From positions 7,474,001 through 7,538,000 of the forward strand of contig CM046294.1 of NCBI GenBank assembly GCA_025267735.1: a DNA stretch of 64,000 nucleotides, read 5' to 3'. Position 1 is the first letter of the stretch. Every line of letters begins with the position of its first letter. This document shows positions 34,897-47,680 of the stretch, piece after piece. Both the position numbers and the translations under genes were made by a program. This DNA is from Mactra quadrangularis. Lineage: Eukaryota; Mollusca; Bivalvia; Venerida; Mactridae. Under the pieces are notes generated by a model. It worked only from the letters and a program-made list of their open reading frames with translations, did no database searches and was not told where the DNA came from.

Positions 34897-36145
34897 TGAT
34901 AAGCATTTTTTCACATTTTTACACTAGTTGTCTTATTCATACCATCAAAAATGTTAAAGATAACTGTATATAATTATACTTTTTTGGAAAGACAACTAAA
35001 TTATGAATTCATTGATAACAATTTTATTATTGTGCTATTTAAATTTTAAAAATATAATGCAAGTTAAAAACATGCATGTTACAATTTGTTAAGAAAAAAA
35101 TTAGAGTACTGTAAATAATTGAATTTTACTGAAAAAAGTCAATTATAACCCCAAAAACTAAAAATGTACATTTTTGCAGAATTTAATCAGCTTTTTAATA
35201 TTGAAAACAAAATTAAATTATTCCTTCAAGAGTAAAAGTTACAGCTATAAATGTAAGGACAGGTAACCAACGGATTTTGCTAATTTTCTCATGACTAACA
35301 ATTCACCATAGCCATGCATTGAAGAGAGCTCTAAACACCGTATATATACACCGTATACTCCCCACACATTCAACATCAATCATCCAGGGGCCATAAAATT
35401 ATGGGGACAATATGTCACAATATACCAGTCACAATAAAATATTGGACAAGTGCCAGCTTCTCAACATGTGATAAGAAAATAATTTAACAAGATAAGAGTT
35501 AACATGTAACACAAGACAGTTTTAGAGCTTCTTTTCAATGCAGTGCTACATGGTGGTCAGTCATAATTGCATTGAGAAAATAAGCAAAATCTGTTACTTA
35601 CTTGTTCTTATATTTATAACTGTAACTTTTTTTCTATCTGGAATATTTTAACTTTGTTTCCAATATTAAAAAGCTGATTAAATTCTGCAAAACATGTACA
35701 TTTCAGTTTTTAGGGTTACCATTGATTTTTTTCTGGTAAAATTTATTTATTTTCAGTGCTCTATTTTTTTTCTTAAAAAATTGTAACGTGCATGTCTTTA
35801 ACTTGTATTGTTTTTTTTTAATTAAAAAAGGACAATAATAAAATTGTTATAAATGAATTCATAATTTAATTGTCTTTCTATACACTCATCTTTAATAATT
35901 TTGATAGTATGATATGAAAAAGACAACTAGTGTAAAAATAAGAAAATGCTTATTCAAAAGAAAAAAAATACGTAACATGCATGTTTTTAACTTGTATTAT
36001 TTTTTAATTGAAATAGCACAACAATGAAAGTTTGTTCATTGAATTCAGAATTTAATTAGCTTTCCAAAAATGTGTATTTTTATACATTTAACTTTAACGA
36101 TTTTGATGATATGACATGAGAAAGACAACTAGTGTAAAAAGACCT
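34897..36145. mobile_element. Long inverted-repeat element with a duplicated right arm
   Basis: The left arm (about 34897-35225) is the reverse complement of a right arm (about 35639-35955). Shared landmarks are acactagttgtctt at the left and aagacaactagtgt at the right, plus aatttaatcagctttttaat inside. A further direct copy of the outer right arm follows at 35940-36145 (again ending agacaactagtgtaaaaa). The ~400-bp loop holds no ORF. Confidence 0.7.
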
Positions 36146-37161
36146 AAAATTACGCATGGATGTGTATCTCGTTTTTAAAGGGTAATTAAATCTTCTTCAT
36201 TTTTGCAAGTCAAAATAAAATCAACTCGCAAAAATTTGCAAGTTCAATTTTTTGTTAAATTTGAGTCCTGGCTAAGATCAATGAAAATGACATACTTAGG
36301 AACAAACTACTTAGCTATTTACGGGGATGTGTTTTACAGAAACAAAGAAATGGTGGACTGAAAATTATACCATCCAATGAACGCATGTTGCACAAAAGTC
36401 ATATGGTGTCAACAAGCAAAGATATTCACAGAACTTATTCAGCTATTTTCAAACTTAGAGTAAATGAAGTTATCGAGTACATGTAAAAAATTTAATGTTG
36501 ATCAGAAACGCGTGAGCGAGAGCTGTTAAGCATAAAAAATAGAAGAATTAGCAAAATCAGGAAGCGTGTGCACGCTTATGTAGTTTAAAATGTGACGATC
36601 AGAAAAAATGTGGACCGCAATTGTTTTTCTGAAAATAAAAAATGCCATTTGGAAAACGACAGATATTCGTTACACCTACATTTATTAAAACAGGGGGGGG
36701 GATTTTTTAAAGCCAAGGGGAAGAAATGAGGCCAAATTTCGTCTCCAAAATGGCTAGAAAAAAAGGCAGTGATGGTTGATAGCCTCAAAATTGCATCAAT
36801 AAATGGAAAATTTAACAACTAATAATGAGTCACATAATTAAACTATGATAACCTGACTAGCATTATACCCTATTTCACTCTGCTGTTGTTCATATAAATA
36901 AATACAAAAAAAATCTTTGCAAAAACTGGCTAATGTAATACACTTGGTTGTATGTTGAATGTGGTTAGATTAAATACATCCCACCATAAGGGATGTATCA
37001 TGTAAAATTGATAATGATATTTTCTCAAAACTTTATGCAATAACATATAGATAAACTGGCATAAAATAAAACAATGATCAAACGTTTTCCAGCTCTGGTG
37101 CTAGATTTAAGTGAAAGACAACACGGGACATCTTTACATTGAGCATACTTGTGTAGGTAAT
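36146..37161. other. Intergenic stretch and 5' flank of the transporter gene
   Basis: No gene seen. A short repeat with actcgcaaaaatttgcaagt (36222-36241) resembles pieces near 32025, 32270 and 45495. The transporter promoter presumably lies near the right end, but no motif can be named. Confidence 0.4.
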
Positions 37162-40100
37162 ATGGCAAATGATTTAGAACTTATACAGAACGAGCCAGCA
37201 AACAGATCTACTTGTAGTGATACTGAAGGGAAAACAGAAACAGATACTTTAATGACAGACAATGACCCTGTTTCAAATGCTGAGGGTAAATATATACAAG
37301 TTTACAAGTTTGTCCATATAAAACACAGGAAGGTCTTAGACCCATGCAGCAAATGCAGATACAAATGTACATTGACTTGTCAGTTCGTATAAATTATTAC
37401 TACAGTATATGAAATTTATACATGGTATAATAGTGAGGTACAAGATAGTACATGTATTGCAGTATAATATATTCGTAAAGTATAGGTGATAGTTTCAAAA
37501 AGAAACAAATAACAAAACAAAAGTATATTTCATAATATTTAATATATTAGATAGATTATATTATTTAACTCATTATGCTTAAAAAATCAAAATTTGTATT
37601 TACATCTTTTAATAACCTAACCAAATTAAATTTAAAATTGGCAAGGAAGTTTTAACAATATATTTTTATACATGGCATCAAGTTACTTAGAAACATTGAG
37701 TACATGATATGTTCATGCACAAAATGCAACATCTTAAAAAAACAATGTGCATTTATTTGAAATATTTTAAAGAATAAGTAAGGGAGTCAATTCATCAAAT
37801 GTTCATAGACGGTAACTATGTTGCAAATTTTTGCATGTCTCTATACATTCCTAAAATGTGATAAAAATACTAATGATGTGTTAACACCTCTTGGCACTGT
37901 TGCATTGCATTAATATTTGCTCGTTTTACCCTTGATTAATAAAATATAAATGTAATGTAATTTTTTTCAACTGTCATTGACACATACATTAACCCGTTGT
38001 ATTTAAATACTTACTACATAACTTACGTACTCACTACTAACTTCTTATCTGTATCCGTGGGGCTAATGTGTGAGTCACTGACAGTGGAATACTATTTATA
38101 GTTATTTTTTTTCTCAACTTTAAAAACATGTATAATTTAATGGTCATTTAGCATGTTAAATTACTCTTTGTCTAACAATTGGATATTGCAATAGTGTGAC
38201 TTTAGTTACCTCGAAATCATTCAATTTTGAGAAAAACGGACAATAACAATATATTGATGCTGAAAAAAGGGAGGCAACTTAAATTGGAATAAATTGAACA
38301 CAGTTATCTTCCGTCAAGGTTTATTACATATTTTGTTCTCTTGTTTTTGTTTCAGATAAGTCATTGAAAGAATTTAAAAATGAATCTGTGACTGTGAACT
38401 ACAAAGACTATAGCCTTATCAAAAGGTTAAATGTTGATCATCCGTTTCGTAGAAGATTTACTCATACATTATGGTTGTTCTGGGCATTTCTTGGACTGGT
38501 GGGTAATTTTATAATATATGTCATATGAACATTATTTAGGGGGAGGGGTTAATGCGGTAGCAACACATTTTATAGGTCATGTAACAGCTGTCAGTCATCC
38601 TCCTGGAAATGCTAAATCTCTGGATGTAGCTGTTAACCAGTTACTAGGCCCATACTTCCAACAAGACTGACGACTGCCTGGTATGATTAAGAATCAGTGG
38701 TATGATTAAGATTGGCCGTTGAAATAGCCCGATCATCGAACATACTACCACTTAATTTTCTGAGTACAATTATTTATGGTCATGCATGATGGCCATTCAG
38801 TTAACCATCAAATTCGTATTAATAGTTAGCCAACTAAAAATAATCTGATATTTGAAGTGGAGATTGACAATAATTTGCTCATGATGAAACAAATGGCCTG
38901 TTTATTTATAATCAAACTATTCTGTCAATCTTTGTGATTATACAACTAATTCCCATTTCCGAGTTTCTTTTCAATTGTTTGAAACTTAATTTTCATTTCA
39001 ATTTAAGATATTTTTGGGCATTTCTTATTGTTATGATTAAGGCCTGCATGATTGATTGTTAACACGAAACACAAAAAACTGTTACATGTTGTAACTTTCT
39101 TAATGAAACTATAAAATGATACTGATGTATTTACCCTTTTACATGAAGTTTTATTAAAATACTTGAAATCTAATAATTAATGCAAGTTGGTAAGAAGGGA
39201 TGCCTGAGAGAAAGTTCTTATAACAACAAAGAAAATAGTTTTGATATTTCTTCATATAGGGCTGGTCAGTGGGACAAGTTGGTCCATCGTTTCCTGATTT
39301 ACGTTTAATAGTTAACCAAGATATTGACTCGGCTTCCTGGTTGTTTACCATTCATTCTGTGGGTTATATGGTTGGATCATTTGGTGGTGGTAGGTTTGAT
39401 GGTTTGAGTGGTCTTCATGTCTTAATATTTCATTCTTTAACCTTCTATAAAGCAAAAACAGAAGTGCGAAAACCTAATGTATTGCATTTAACCTTTTTAA
39501 TTGCTGAAGAAAACAAATACCTCATTAACTGAATTTAACAATTTTATAGCAAAACATAAAACATAATGTATTGTATTTAACATTTTTATAGCAAAACGGA
39601 ACAGCAAAATCCTAAGCAAATATGCTGATGATATACACATATGATAGAAGTAAAGACCATGCAAGAGCTTTTAACGTATGCAAAGCTATGTACCCTTTCC
39701 CATGGGGCTGACAACTGCATTACTTGAAAAGCAGTTTAAGAATAAAATGTCACAGAAAGTATTCCATGACTGAAATCCACAAAATGTTTGCAACCGCTCA
39801 TGGATGTACAGTCAAATGTGCCTCATAGTGAGCTTACCAGTCCAGTTTGATGTCATTGTTACAAGTTAATGATCAGATTTGTTCCTTTTTTCATTTTTCT
39901 TTATTCAATTTTATTGTTCCTTGCAAGATATATTTGCTGAATGTTATTTCTGCAGTAGTACAGAAATACTTTCTGCCAACCAGTGGCCAGTTTCATTATG
40001 ATAATGCTGCTATGCAGTCCTTTGTCCTCTGGTAGGTACACCTCTTACATCAAAAGGATAGAGTGTGTGATATCAAATTGAGGGTGCTCGGAGGTAAAGG

Positions 40101-43100
40101 CATACATGGCCATAGACTTAGGCAGGTACTAAATGAAATTGCTTCGGGAAAAAATGTACATTTTTTTGATAATTTATTATACATGTACCTTTTATTGTCT
40201 ATTTTCAGGTATCCTATATGACCACCATTACAAACTGTCTTTAATTATTGTATCTACTTTAATGTTAGCAGTATCTACTGCTATAATACCTTGGTGTAGA
40301 TGGTTTTATCTTATGTTAGCAGTAAGATTTATTACTGGGCTAGGATGTGGTGGACTTGATACAGGTATGGTTAATAAATTGCGCTGGCACTCTTAAAACA
40401 AATAATGTAGGAAGGTACTTAACAAACTATAGTCTGAATTCAAATATTTGTGGGGGTTTTCTGCAGCACAAGCAAACTTATATGTTTTTTTGTTATTGAG
40501 TTTTACGAGGTGTCAACACAATTTAGGTCATTTTACAGCATCCAGCAAACCTAAACTAGCTTTCCCGGACCCTTGTCTATTACCAGTACTCACCTAGCCT
40601 TCCACAAGACCGGATACTTCTCCATATACCTTATTAATGGAGGAAAATTGACATTATTGTCAAATTTTATGGAAGGGTATAACCTCCCCGTGTAGGATTT
40701 GAACCAGTACATGTACATGGATCAAAAGGATTTACCGTAATCCATATGTTGTGCTTTTCAACAATATTGTGCTGAAAACTTGCTGTGCACGGATGAAAAA
40801 AAACCCATAAATTGGAGTTCCGAATTGAGTCAATTCAGTTTGGATGTTCATTGTGACAAATAAAAAGTGAATTGACCTTTCTATCTTCTGTATTGTATGG
40901 TGTTCCTTTAGAACCCTTGTGATCATTTCTGATGTAAATGTGTTTTGATTCTATTTTTTTTTCATTTCTATATACTTCAATAATGACAGTTTGACATACT
41001 GTGTAGAAGTGGAGGTCAACTGTTTTTAGTTACAATCTTGTCATTCAATTTTTAGCCTGGAAAGAAAAATCATTGAAAAACAATTTTGTGTTTACCTTAT
41101 TAGTTGTTGTTCTGGTAATGTGACTATAGACCTATATAAAAAGAGCATTTTTACATTGTAGTTGCACCTTTTATGCTATGTCAAAATTGATATTTCAATA
41201 TTTATACGAAACATAAACTTAACTTTTTAAAACATTTAAGTGCGGTTTTGAGTTTGCTTTCCTATTCATGTCCAGCTGACTTTATGATAACTTCTGATCA
41301 TTAAAATTACCCTCAGGCAGGTAATTCTTCACTGTACACGTACTCATTTACACCTGGGTGGAGTGGAACAACTGTGGGTAATTACTTGCTCAACGCAATT
41401 AGTGTGCACCTAGTGGGATTTGAAACCAGGACCTCATGATCCCTTAGTGTACATCCCACCACTGGACCACTGCATCTACATAAACTATATCTCATTTATC
41501 CAGGGATGTATTTTCATTCTTATACAGGGGGTTGCGCAGACCTTGTGTCACTCTGGGACGAAGAAGGAAGACCATACATGCAAGCTTTACAATTTTGTTT
41601 TAGTATTGGAGGTATTATCTCCACTTTGGTAGTTGAACCATTTCTTGCTGAAAAAGAAAGTGTTTTTCCTGTTAATAGCCCAAGTAAGTACATTCCTTAT
41701 GAGTGAGTGATGATTAATGAACAATACAGGAAATGGAGCATACGTCATGAGTAAACCAATGATTGATTACACAAAAATGCACTTAATGGAGCATATTTCA
41801 TGCACAACAAACTTGATAAGAAATTATACTATTATTGTATGTTTTTCACTTTCAAAGATACATTTTCAGGACTGTAGACATGCTGCTGGTTTCCCGGCCA
41901 ACCCTATTCTTTTACAGCTTACACTAAGTTTGGTCTGGGGTGATACAACCAGATACATAAGTCTTTCATTCCTCATTGTTATATTTTTCTGTCTCTTTAA
42001 AGCCCCATTATAAAAAGTAACACCATTTTTGGACTGCCACAAAAATTATCATTTATCTATTTTAAACACCTCTAATGAACAAGATTTTTTTAATAAATGC
42101 AAATATTGCTAGAATATGTTTGTTATTTATTGCATTTCAAAGTGAAATTAGATTGAAACCAAAAGTAGAATTTAGGTGTAAATACTTGAAACAATAGTTT
42201 TAATCAGTTTTTTTAGATGAAATCAAATCTTATTATAGAAAAAAACTTACTTCAAATAATAAATTAAGCTCTAAAACTAATTTGGATCAGGTATATTGAA
42301 CATAAGCACATACACGGAAATGAATATAGTCGATTCTTATTAAAGTATTAAAAATGTTTAGAGTTCAAAACTACACTTTTGGACGGTTATATTTTGGAAA
42401 TTTAAGGGGGATAGACCCTCCCCCCACTAGCTCCGCCTATGACCGCCAGTGGGATTCGAACCCGCACCCCATTTGGGACAATAGATTCAAAACCCTGGTG
42501 TGCTACCAACTGCACTTCAGAGTGACAGCTAGGTTAATATGAAAAATGCCAAGTAGAATGTTCTGAGTACAAAATAATTTGACAATTATTTTGTTTTATT
42601 GTTTCAGGTGCAAACAAGACAGTTTCAGACATTGAATACAATGTTTCCATGACAACTATAAATGATTCCATGACTACGATGAGTTTTAACTTGACAGATA
42701 TTAATAATTTTGACAACATACCGTGTGTTGAAAAATATGGAGATACAAATATACACTATGCATATTTGATATCATTGTTCGTTATTGGTTCAAGCTCCGT
42801 TGGATTTATATACATGTATCTACAATCTATTTGTAAGCAATCTACACGTCATATGGCTGCAGACAAAAGCAACATTCCACGTCCGGATAAACTTTCACAT
42901 CAGTTGAAAACCATATTTATAATTTTACTGTTTATAATAATGATGGCCGATTGCGCTGTTGAAGACACATTCACAGGATTTTTAGCAACGTTTTGTATTA
43001 GTCATTTAGGGTGGGACAAAGGTACGGCTAGTTATGCTACAAGTGTTCATTGGAGTGCTTTTGCATTCGGACGATTTTCTGGTATATTTCTTATAAGAAT

Positions 43101-43527
43101 TATTAAGCCTGTTCATCTGTTGTTTGCTTTTCTCATTATGTTAATGTGCAGTTTAACATGCTTACTTATTGCCTCTTTAACTTATTTATATACGCTAGTC
43201 TGGATTTTAATTGGCTGTACCGGGTTTTCATTGTCCATTGTATTTCCTTGTTTGTTTACGTGGACTGAAGAAAGCATATTAAAAGTTTCCGGGAAAATAT
43301 CCGCCATGTTTCTTATTGCTGCATCCGGTGGTTTGATGTTAAATCCTTTATTTTTAGGGTACATCATGGATAATGTTGCACCTATACATTTTGTTAGTAT
43401 TTTATTGTCAGAGAGTGTACTATGTTTTTTAATATTTTTATTATTGTTTATATTAGTAAAAAAGTATGTCATAGTGCCAAAGTTTCCATCCTTAAACATG
43501 GAGGTTGTAGTTAAGCCACCTGAATAA
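37162..43527 (+). CDS. MFS transporter, MFSD4B / sodium-dependent glucose transporter 1-like (542 aa)
   Basis: Six coding exons: 37162-37285, 38356-38498, 39260-39389, 40209-40364, 41528-41683 and 42608-43527 (stop TAA). Phases agree (1629 nt). The start is the first ATG after an in-frame stop. Residues 1-77 are a hydrophilic cytosolic N terminus. TM1 (about 80-100) carries GLGWSVGQVGPSFPDL. TM2 is followed by the MFS-type loop GGGILYDHHYK, and TM4 contains RFITGLGCGGLDTGG. The TM5-TM6 loop has four N-glycosylation sequons (NKT, NVS, NDS, NLT). TM7-TM12 are all in the last exon, starting LKTIFIILLFIIMMADCAVE. The layout and length fit the MFSD4/NaGLT1 family of plasma-membrane sugar transporters, which is often expanded in molluscs. 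Substrate and sodium dependence cannot be read from sequence. Confidence 0.9.
38545..38760 (-). mobile_element. Degraded SINE-B in transporter intron 2
   Basis: ggttaatgcggtagcaaca and ttataggtcatgtaacagct match the complement of the SINE-B tail, and gtagctgttaaccagttact matches the body. The head is unrecognisable. Confidence 0.55.
40047..40103. mobile_element. Fragment of the CGAGTTTCCTAA MITE family
   Basis: The segment cttacatcaaaaggatagag through gtgtgatatcaaattgagg matches the interior of the elements at 22311-22461 and 57368-57511. The terminal repeats are missing. Confidence 0.5.
40523..40712 (-). mobile_element. SINE-C, minus strand, head truncated
   Basis: ggtcattttacagcatccag, ttgacattattgtcaaatt and the B-box complement aggatttgaacc are in SINE-C order. 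It lies in intron 4 of the transporter gene. Confidence 0.7.
41996..42350 (+). repeat. Dispersed repeat R3, copy 3
   Basis: Matches 27020-27300, sharing taatgaacaagat-like sequence, aaatgcaaatattgct, gcatttcaaagtga and ggatcaggtatattgaaca. It lies in the last intron of the transporter gene. Confidence 0.65.
42360..42535 (-). mobile_element. SINE-C head fragment joined to a dispersed fragment
   Basis: 42450-42535 is the complement of a SINE-C head (gggattcgaacccgcacccc, gtgctaccaactgca). The preceding 42360-42440 (acattttggaaatttaagg-like, ctccgcctatg) also occurs near 44950-45035, so the two form part of a longer repeat. Confidence 0.5.
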
Positions 43528-43540
43528 TATCAAGAGCATG

Positions 43541-43795
43541 TAGGAGCAGTGGTCCAGTGGTAGGACGCACGCTTAGGGACCGACAGGTCCCGGGTTCGAT
43601 CCCCACTAGGGGCGCTGCTAATTTCCTTGAGCAAGAAATTAACCTACAATTGTTCCACGCCATCCCAGTGAAAATGGGTCCTGTGAGGGATTGCCTGCCT
43701 GAGGGTGATTTCAGTGATCAAGAATTATTGTACATTATTGTAAAGTTGGCTGAACATGTATATGGAAGCAAACTTTAAACCACACTTTAACTTTT
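43541..43795 (+). mobile_element. SINE-A, copy 2
   Basis: Head taggagcagtggtccagtgg with B box gggttcgatcccc, body ccttgagcaagaaattaacc and gagggattgcctgcctgag, tail gaacatgtatatggaagc and accacactttaac. It begins 14 nt after the transporter stop codon and so probably lies in its 3' UTR. Confidence 0.85.
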
Positions 43796-44177
43796 TACTA
43801 ACTTTTATCAGCTGGCCTTTCTTTAGGTTTTTATCGTTAATTGATTAGTCATCCCCTTAAGTTACTAGCTTGAAGCCTGAGACTAGTGACAATCGATTGG
43901 TGCTTGTGAAAAATACTTATTTCATATAGATGTGATAGTCGATAATTTGCCTTTTGCTTTGTGACATTATAAGTGGAGTTAGTGCTTGTGAATATATCAT
44001 GTTAGTGTTAATTTCTTATTTCGTAAAGAAAAGATGGTTTATAAACTTGCCTTGTACAATACATAGAGCTAGTGCTTATGAAACTTTAAAGCTATGTCTG
44101 ATTTAGTTTTACATCAGATTTTGAAACATCATAGACATAATGTTGATTATTTTTGTTTATACTGGACTAAACACCAT

Positions 44178-44425
44178 GTCAATACAATTTTTAGGTTATT
44201 TTTGGGCGTCCATGGCACCTAACCTTGCTTCCAGGACTTTAGTCTATATCCAGTACTCACCTTACCTTCCACAAGGCCAAAAACTTCTCCATATACCTTA
44301 CTAATGGAGGAAAAATGACATTACTGTCAAATTTTCATGGAAGGGTGGGAATCCACCTTCCCCGGAGGGATTCCAACTAGTACCCTTTGTACGACACTAG
44401 ATTCGAAATCCAGGCGCCTTGGTCA
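44178..44425 (-). mobile_element. SINE-C, minus strand
   Basis: Complement of SINE-C: agtactcaccttaccttcca, atgacattactgtcaaattt, then the head with gattcgaaatccaggcgcc. The B box is diverged. tcaatac near both borders may be a short target-site duplication. Confidence 0.65.
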
Positions 44426-45159
44426 TATCAATACCAAATATATGTAAATACAATCTACATGACATTATTACTTTTTGCTATACCATATTTTCTTAGAGAA
44501 TACTGGTTTTAGTTTTTGTTTTATTTTATAACCCATGACATCTAAGTAACAATGACTAAACTATATATATTTTGAGTGTTATACTATTTAACAAATCTGT
44601 CAAACTTTGAGAGTAACTACATGTACCTTCAACTTTAATATTTAAGGAATACAATATAATGTTACAGTAAGAACATATTTTAAAGATTTATTTCTGAAGA
44701 GATGGAATATTGGAACCGGATGTAGTATTTTACTAAAACCATCTGTTTCAACCTAAACTGGGTTGAGGGGCGGGTCCAGGGGGTCCAAACTTTCAAACCA
44801 CAACCAAGTAATACACTGACTGCTGAATAACGCAACATATTAATAATAAAAACTACCTTGCCATTAGATCTATGTTAAACACAGAGGCGAGCTAAGAGAG
44901 CCTGAGAAAATTCCTTCTTGCTACTTAAAAATGACTTACAGTTAAAATATAAACTCATGGACGGGTACATTTTGGAAATTTAAGGAGGGTCCAGACCCCT
45001 CTGCCCCCCCCCCCCCGCTGGATCTGCCTATGGGGTTGACACACTATGCCTGCCTAGCCCATTGCAATCTCTGCCTGTGGCATTTGGCTTCAAAAATTGC
45101 AAAGGGCTAAAATTAATGATTTCCACTCCATAATGTAAATATAAATATGTTTATACAAT

Positions 45160-45690
45160 TGGCTGCACTTGAGCTATTGTTACCAAATTTGGTATGTTGG
45201 TAGGTCTTCTGAAGATCTAGCTTGGGGCTGTTTTGGGGTCATTTGGGTCAATGTCACTGTTGATGAAAGAAAGAAAAGTGTTTGGACTCTATAACTTAAG
45301 TTATAAATAAGCTATTGTTGCCAGATTTGGTATGTTGGTAGGTCATATGAAGACCTAGCATGAGATTGTTTTTGGGGTCAAAGTCACTGTTGATGAAAGG
45401 AGGAAGTGTTTCCCCTTCACAACTTTAGTTATAAATGAGCTATTGCAGGGCCTTGAATTTAGGAATTTTGGAAATTGAGAGTAACTTTTATTTTAACTCG
45501 CAAATGATTTTAGGGTCATTCGGGTCAGGGTCATAGTTGATGAAAGGAGGAAAAATATTTCTGCTCCATAACTTAAGTTAGAAATGATCTATTGTCACCA
45601 AATTTGGTATTTTTGGTAGGTCTTCTTAAGACCTACCAACATGGGATTGTTTTTGGGGTCATTTGGGTCAAGGTCACTGTTGATATAAGA
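45160..45690 (+). repeat. Tandem array of ~130-bp units
   Basis: Three to four diverged units share gagctattgttaccaaattt, tggtaggtcttctgaagac, tttttggggtcatttgggtc and cactgttgatgaaaggagg. One unit is interrupted by ggccttgaatttaggaattt...actcgcaaat. The frame across 45592-45945 starts in this array and is not a gene. Confidence 0.75.
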
Positions 45691-46097
45691 TTACTCCTCT
45701 ATTACTTTGTGATTTTTTCCAACTTACAGTGTGTCCAACAAGCTAGCTCAGTCACTGGCACATCTGACTTACGAATCAAGCGTTCTATGGGTCACAGGTT
45801 TGAATACAGAGGAACCATACTTATTTTTGCAGTGTTTGAAACAATGGAGAGAAACAGGAGAGAGAATGAGCATATAAATAATTTTATGCACAAACTCTGC
45901 GAAAATAAGATGGGCCAACCCGGGACACAATCCTGCAACCCATAGGACGCTAGGTTGAAGAGTCTTTGGAAAACCTGGTCTTCATGGAGTTCCCATGTCT
46001 TGTTTGTATTTGTTATTTTTATCTTTAAAATTGTTCCCAGCAATTGTTACAACCTACGTATATATTTGTTACGTGATTGTTATGGAGTATAACTTCC

Positions 46098-46583
46098 AGT
46101 GTATTTTGAGAACTAACATTTTCATTTTTGTATTTCAATATGTTATTAAAATATATTAATTTTCTTAAATAAGAAATATAGATACATGTATTTTTAAATG
46201 TATAAATCAGAGCCAATTTTTTTTATCCTATATGTTGAATTATTTTTTAAGGGCTTAACATGGTACCAATACATTGTATAGTTCATATAACGGTGGTCAG
46301 TCAACCTACTCACCATTCCTGAAAGGCCAGATCTCTGAATTTACCTGTTAACAAGTCAAAATTAAGGCACATACTTATGTCAGTAACTGACTAATGCTCT
46401 ACCTGCCGCATCCAGGAATCAAACCCACGGCCCCTTGATCAGTAGATTCTTGTCCATATTGTCAGTCATGGTTGAGGAAGGTTGGAGATGATGAGAAATG
46501 AGGCAATACATGTAGATTTAATTGTGGAGAAGGTTCCTGTATTATGATTTAAGCATGGACGGTTTGGAGTCATTAAACTATAT
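46098..46583 (+). repeat. Dispersed duplication including a SINE-B, copy 2
   Basis: Partner of 32705-33262. It contains the matching SINE-B on the minus strand (about 46248-46455; B-box complement ggaatcaaacccacg) and the same flanking sequence on both sides. Confidence 0.75.
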
Positions 46584-47130
46584 TATGTACATCTTTATTG
46601 CAAAAAAATGGCATATTATTGATTAATACTGATCTTCAGATCGTTCAAGATCTTGTTAGTTAGGGAAAAAATAAAAATATTTTGTATAATGAAAGTGCAA
46701 AGCAGAAAATAAAATTATTTCAAGAACTTGAACACGTTTGTACAAGGACTCCGTAAACAGAGATCCTGTTCTACTCACGTTGTCGTACTGGATCTCTACT
46801 TAGTCAATGCAAGGTCACGTCGAGATGAACTTTGTGTCGACCAATCAATGCGTAGCTTTCATCTAGACGAAAACACTATAAATCACATTTTGATTTCGTA
46901 ATTTCTATTTTTAGACCAAGGTTTGCATGCAAATTTATCAGCGGTATTATTCACAGTCTGCGACTGGGTGGCTCATTTCAAATTGCGTGACGTAGACGAT
47001 GTAAACAAGTTACGTATCATAACATAAACAATTTCGTCATGAATATTATGATGAGAAAATGTCACCTGAACGTGACCTTCGTTTGGAAAAGGCCGGATCT
47101 AAATTAGCAAGTATGCGAGCGGAAAATTTT

Positions 47131-47430
47131 AGCCGCCCAGCTAGCTCAGTTGGTAGCATGCAAGTCTACTGAACGTGGGTTTGATTCTCGAGCGGGGCAA
47201 ACTTTAATGAAGCTTGGCCATGAAATTATTTCTATGGCCATTCACCCTCCTACCAATGATTTTCAATTATGTAGGGCAGTTGTCAAGTACTGACGAAAGT
47301 ATGCACTTAGTAGTTGGTTAACAGCTAAATCCAGAGATTAAGTCTTTCCAGGAGGAGTGAGTAGGTTGACTGAGCGCCGTTATATGACCTATCCGATGTG
47401 TTGCTACAGCGTTAAACTCAACAAACAAAC
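47131..47430 (+). mobile_element. SINE-B, near full length
   Basis: Head cccagctagctcagttggta, B box gggtttgattctcg, body cagttgtcaagtactgacg, and tail ttgctacagcgttaaactc followed by a (caaa)n end. The caaa repeat joins directly to the next element. Confidence 0.85.
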
Positions 47431-47439
47431 AAACTGATA

Positions 47440-47680
47440 GAATGTGCACTTAGTAATGCAGAGGTCTCGGCTTCAAACCCCCATCTATTGGGCTAATTTT
47501 CTTGAGCAAGACATTCACCTGCGATTGCTTCACTTCACCTATGAGTAAATGAGTGCGTGCAAGAGTTGTTTAATTCCCTGCACCATTTGAAGTGACATTA
47601 GCAATTGAATGGAGTAAAAGACTCCACAAGGAGATTGATAGATAGATACTATTAGCTCAGTTACCAGAGGTAGTAGCTGT
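47440..47680 (+). mobile_element. SINE-A-related element (A' tail)
   Basis: B-box-like ggcttcaaacccc, body attttcttgagcaagacatt, and a tail with taaaagactccac and ttgatagatagatac that is shared with 21160-21340 and not with SINE-A. The head is diverged. Confidence 0.55.

Noticed and set aside
37111..37161. N-terminal extension of the transporter frame starting at GTG 37111
   Set aside because: GTG is not a usual eukaryotic start, an in-frame stop lies just before it, and ATG 37162 gives a normal N terminus.
42649..42719. Start of a separate gene at ATG 42649
   Set aside because: The frame continues upstream to an acceptor at 42607 in phase with the transporter exons, so this Met is internal.
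45592..45945. 117-residue plus-strand frame
   Set aside because: It begins inside the tandem array and runs into unrelated repeat DNA; composition is not protein-like throughout.
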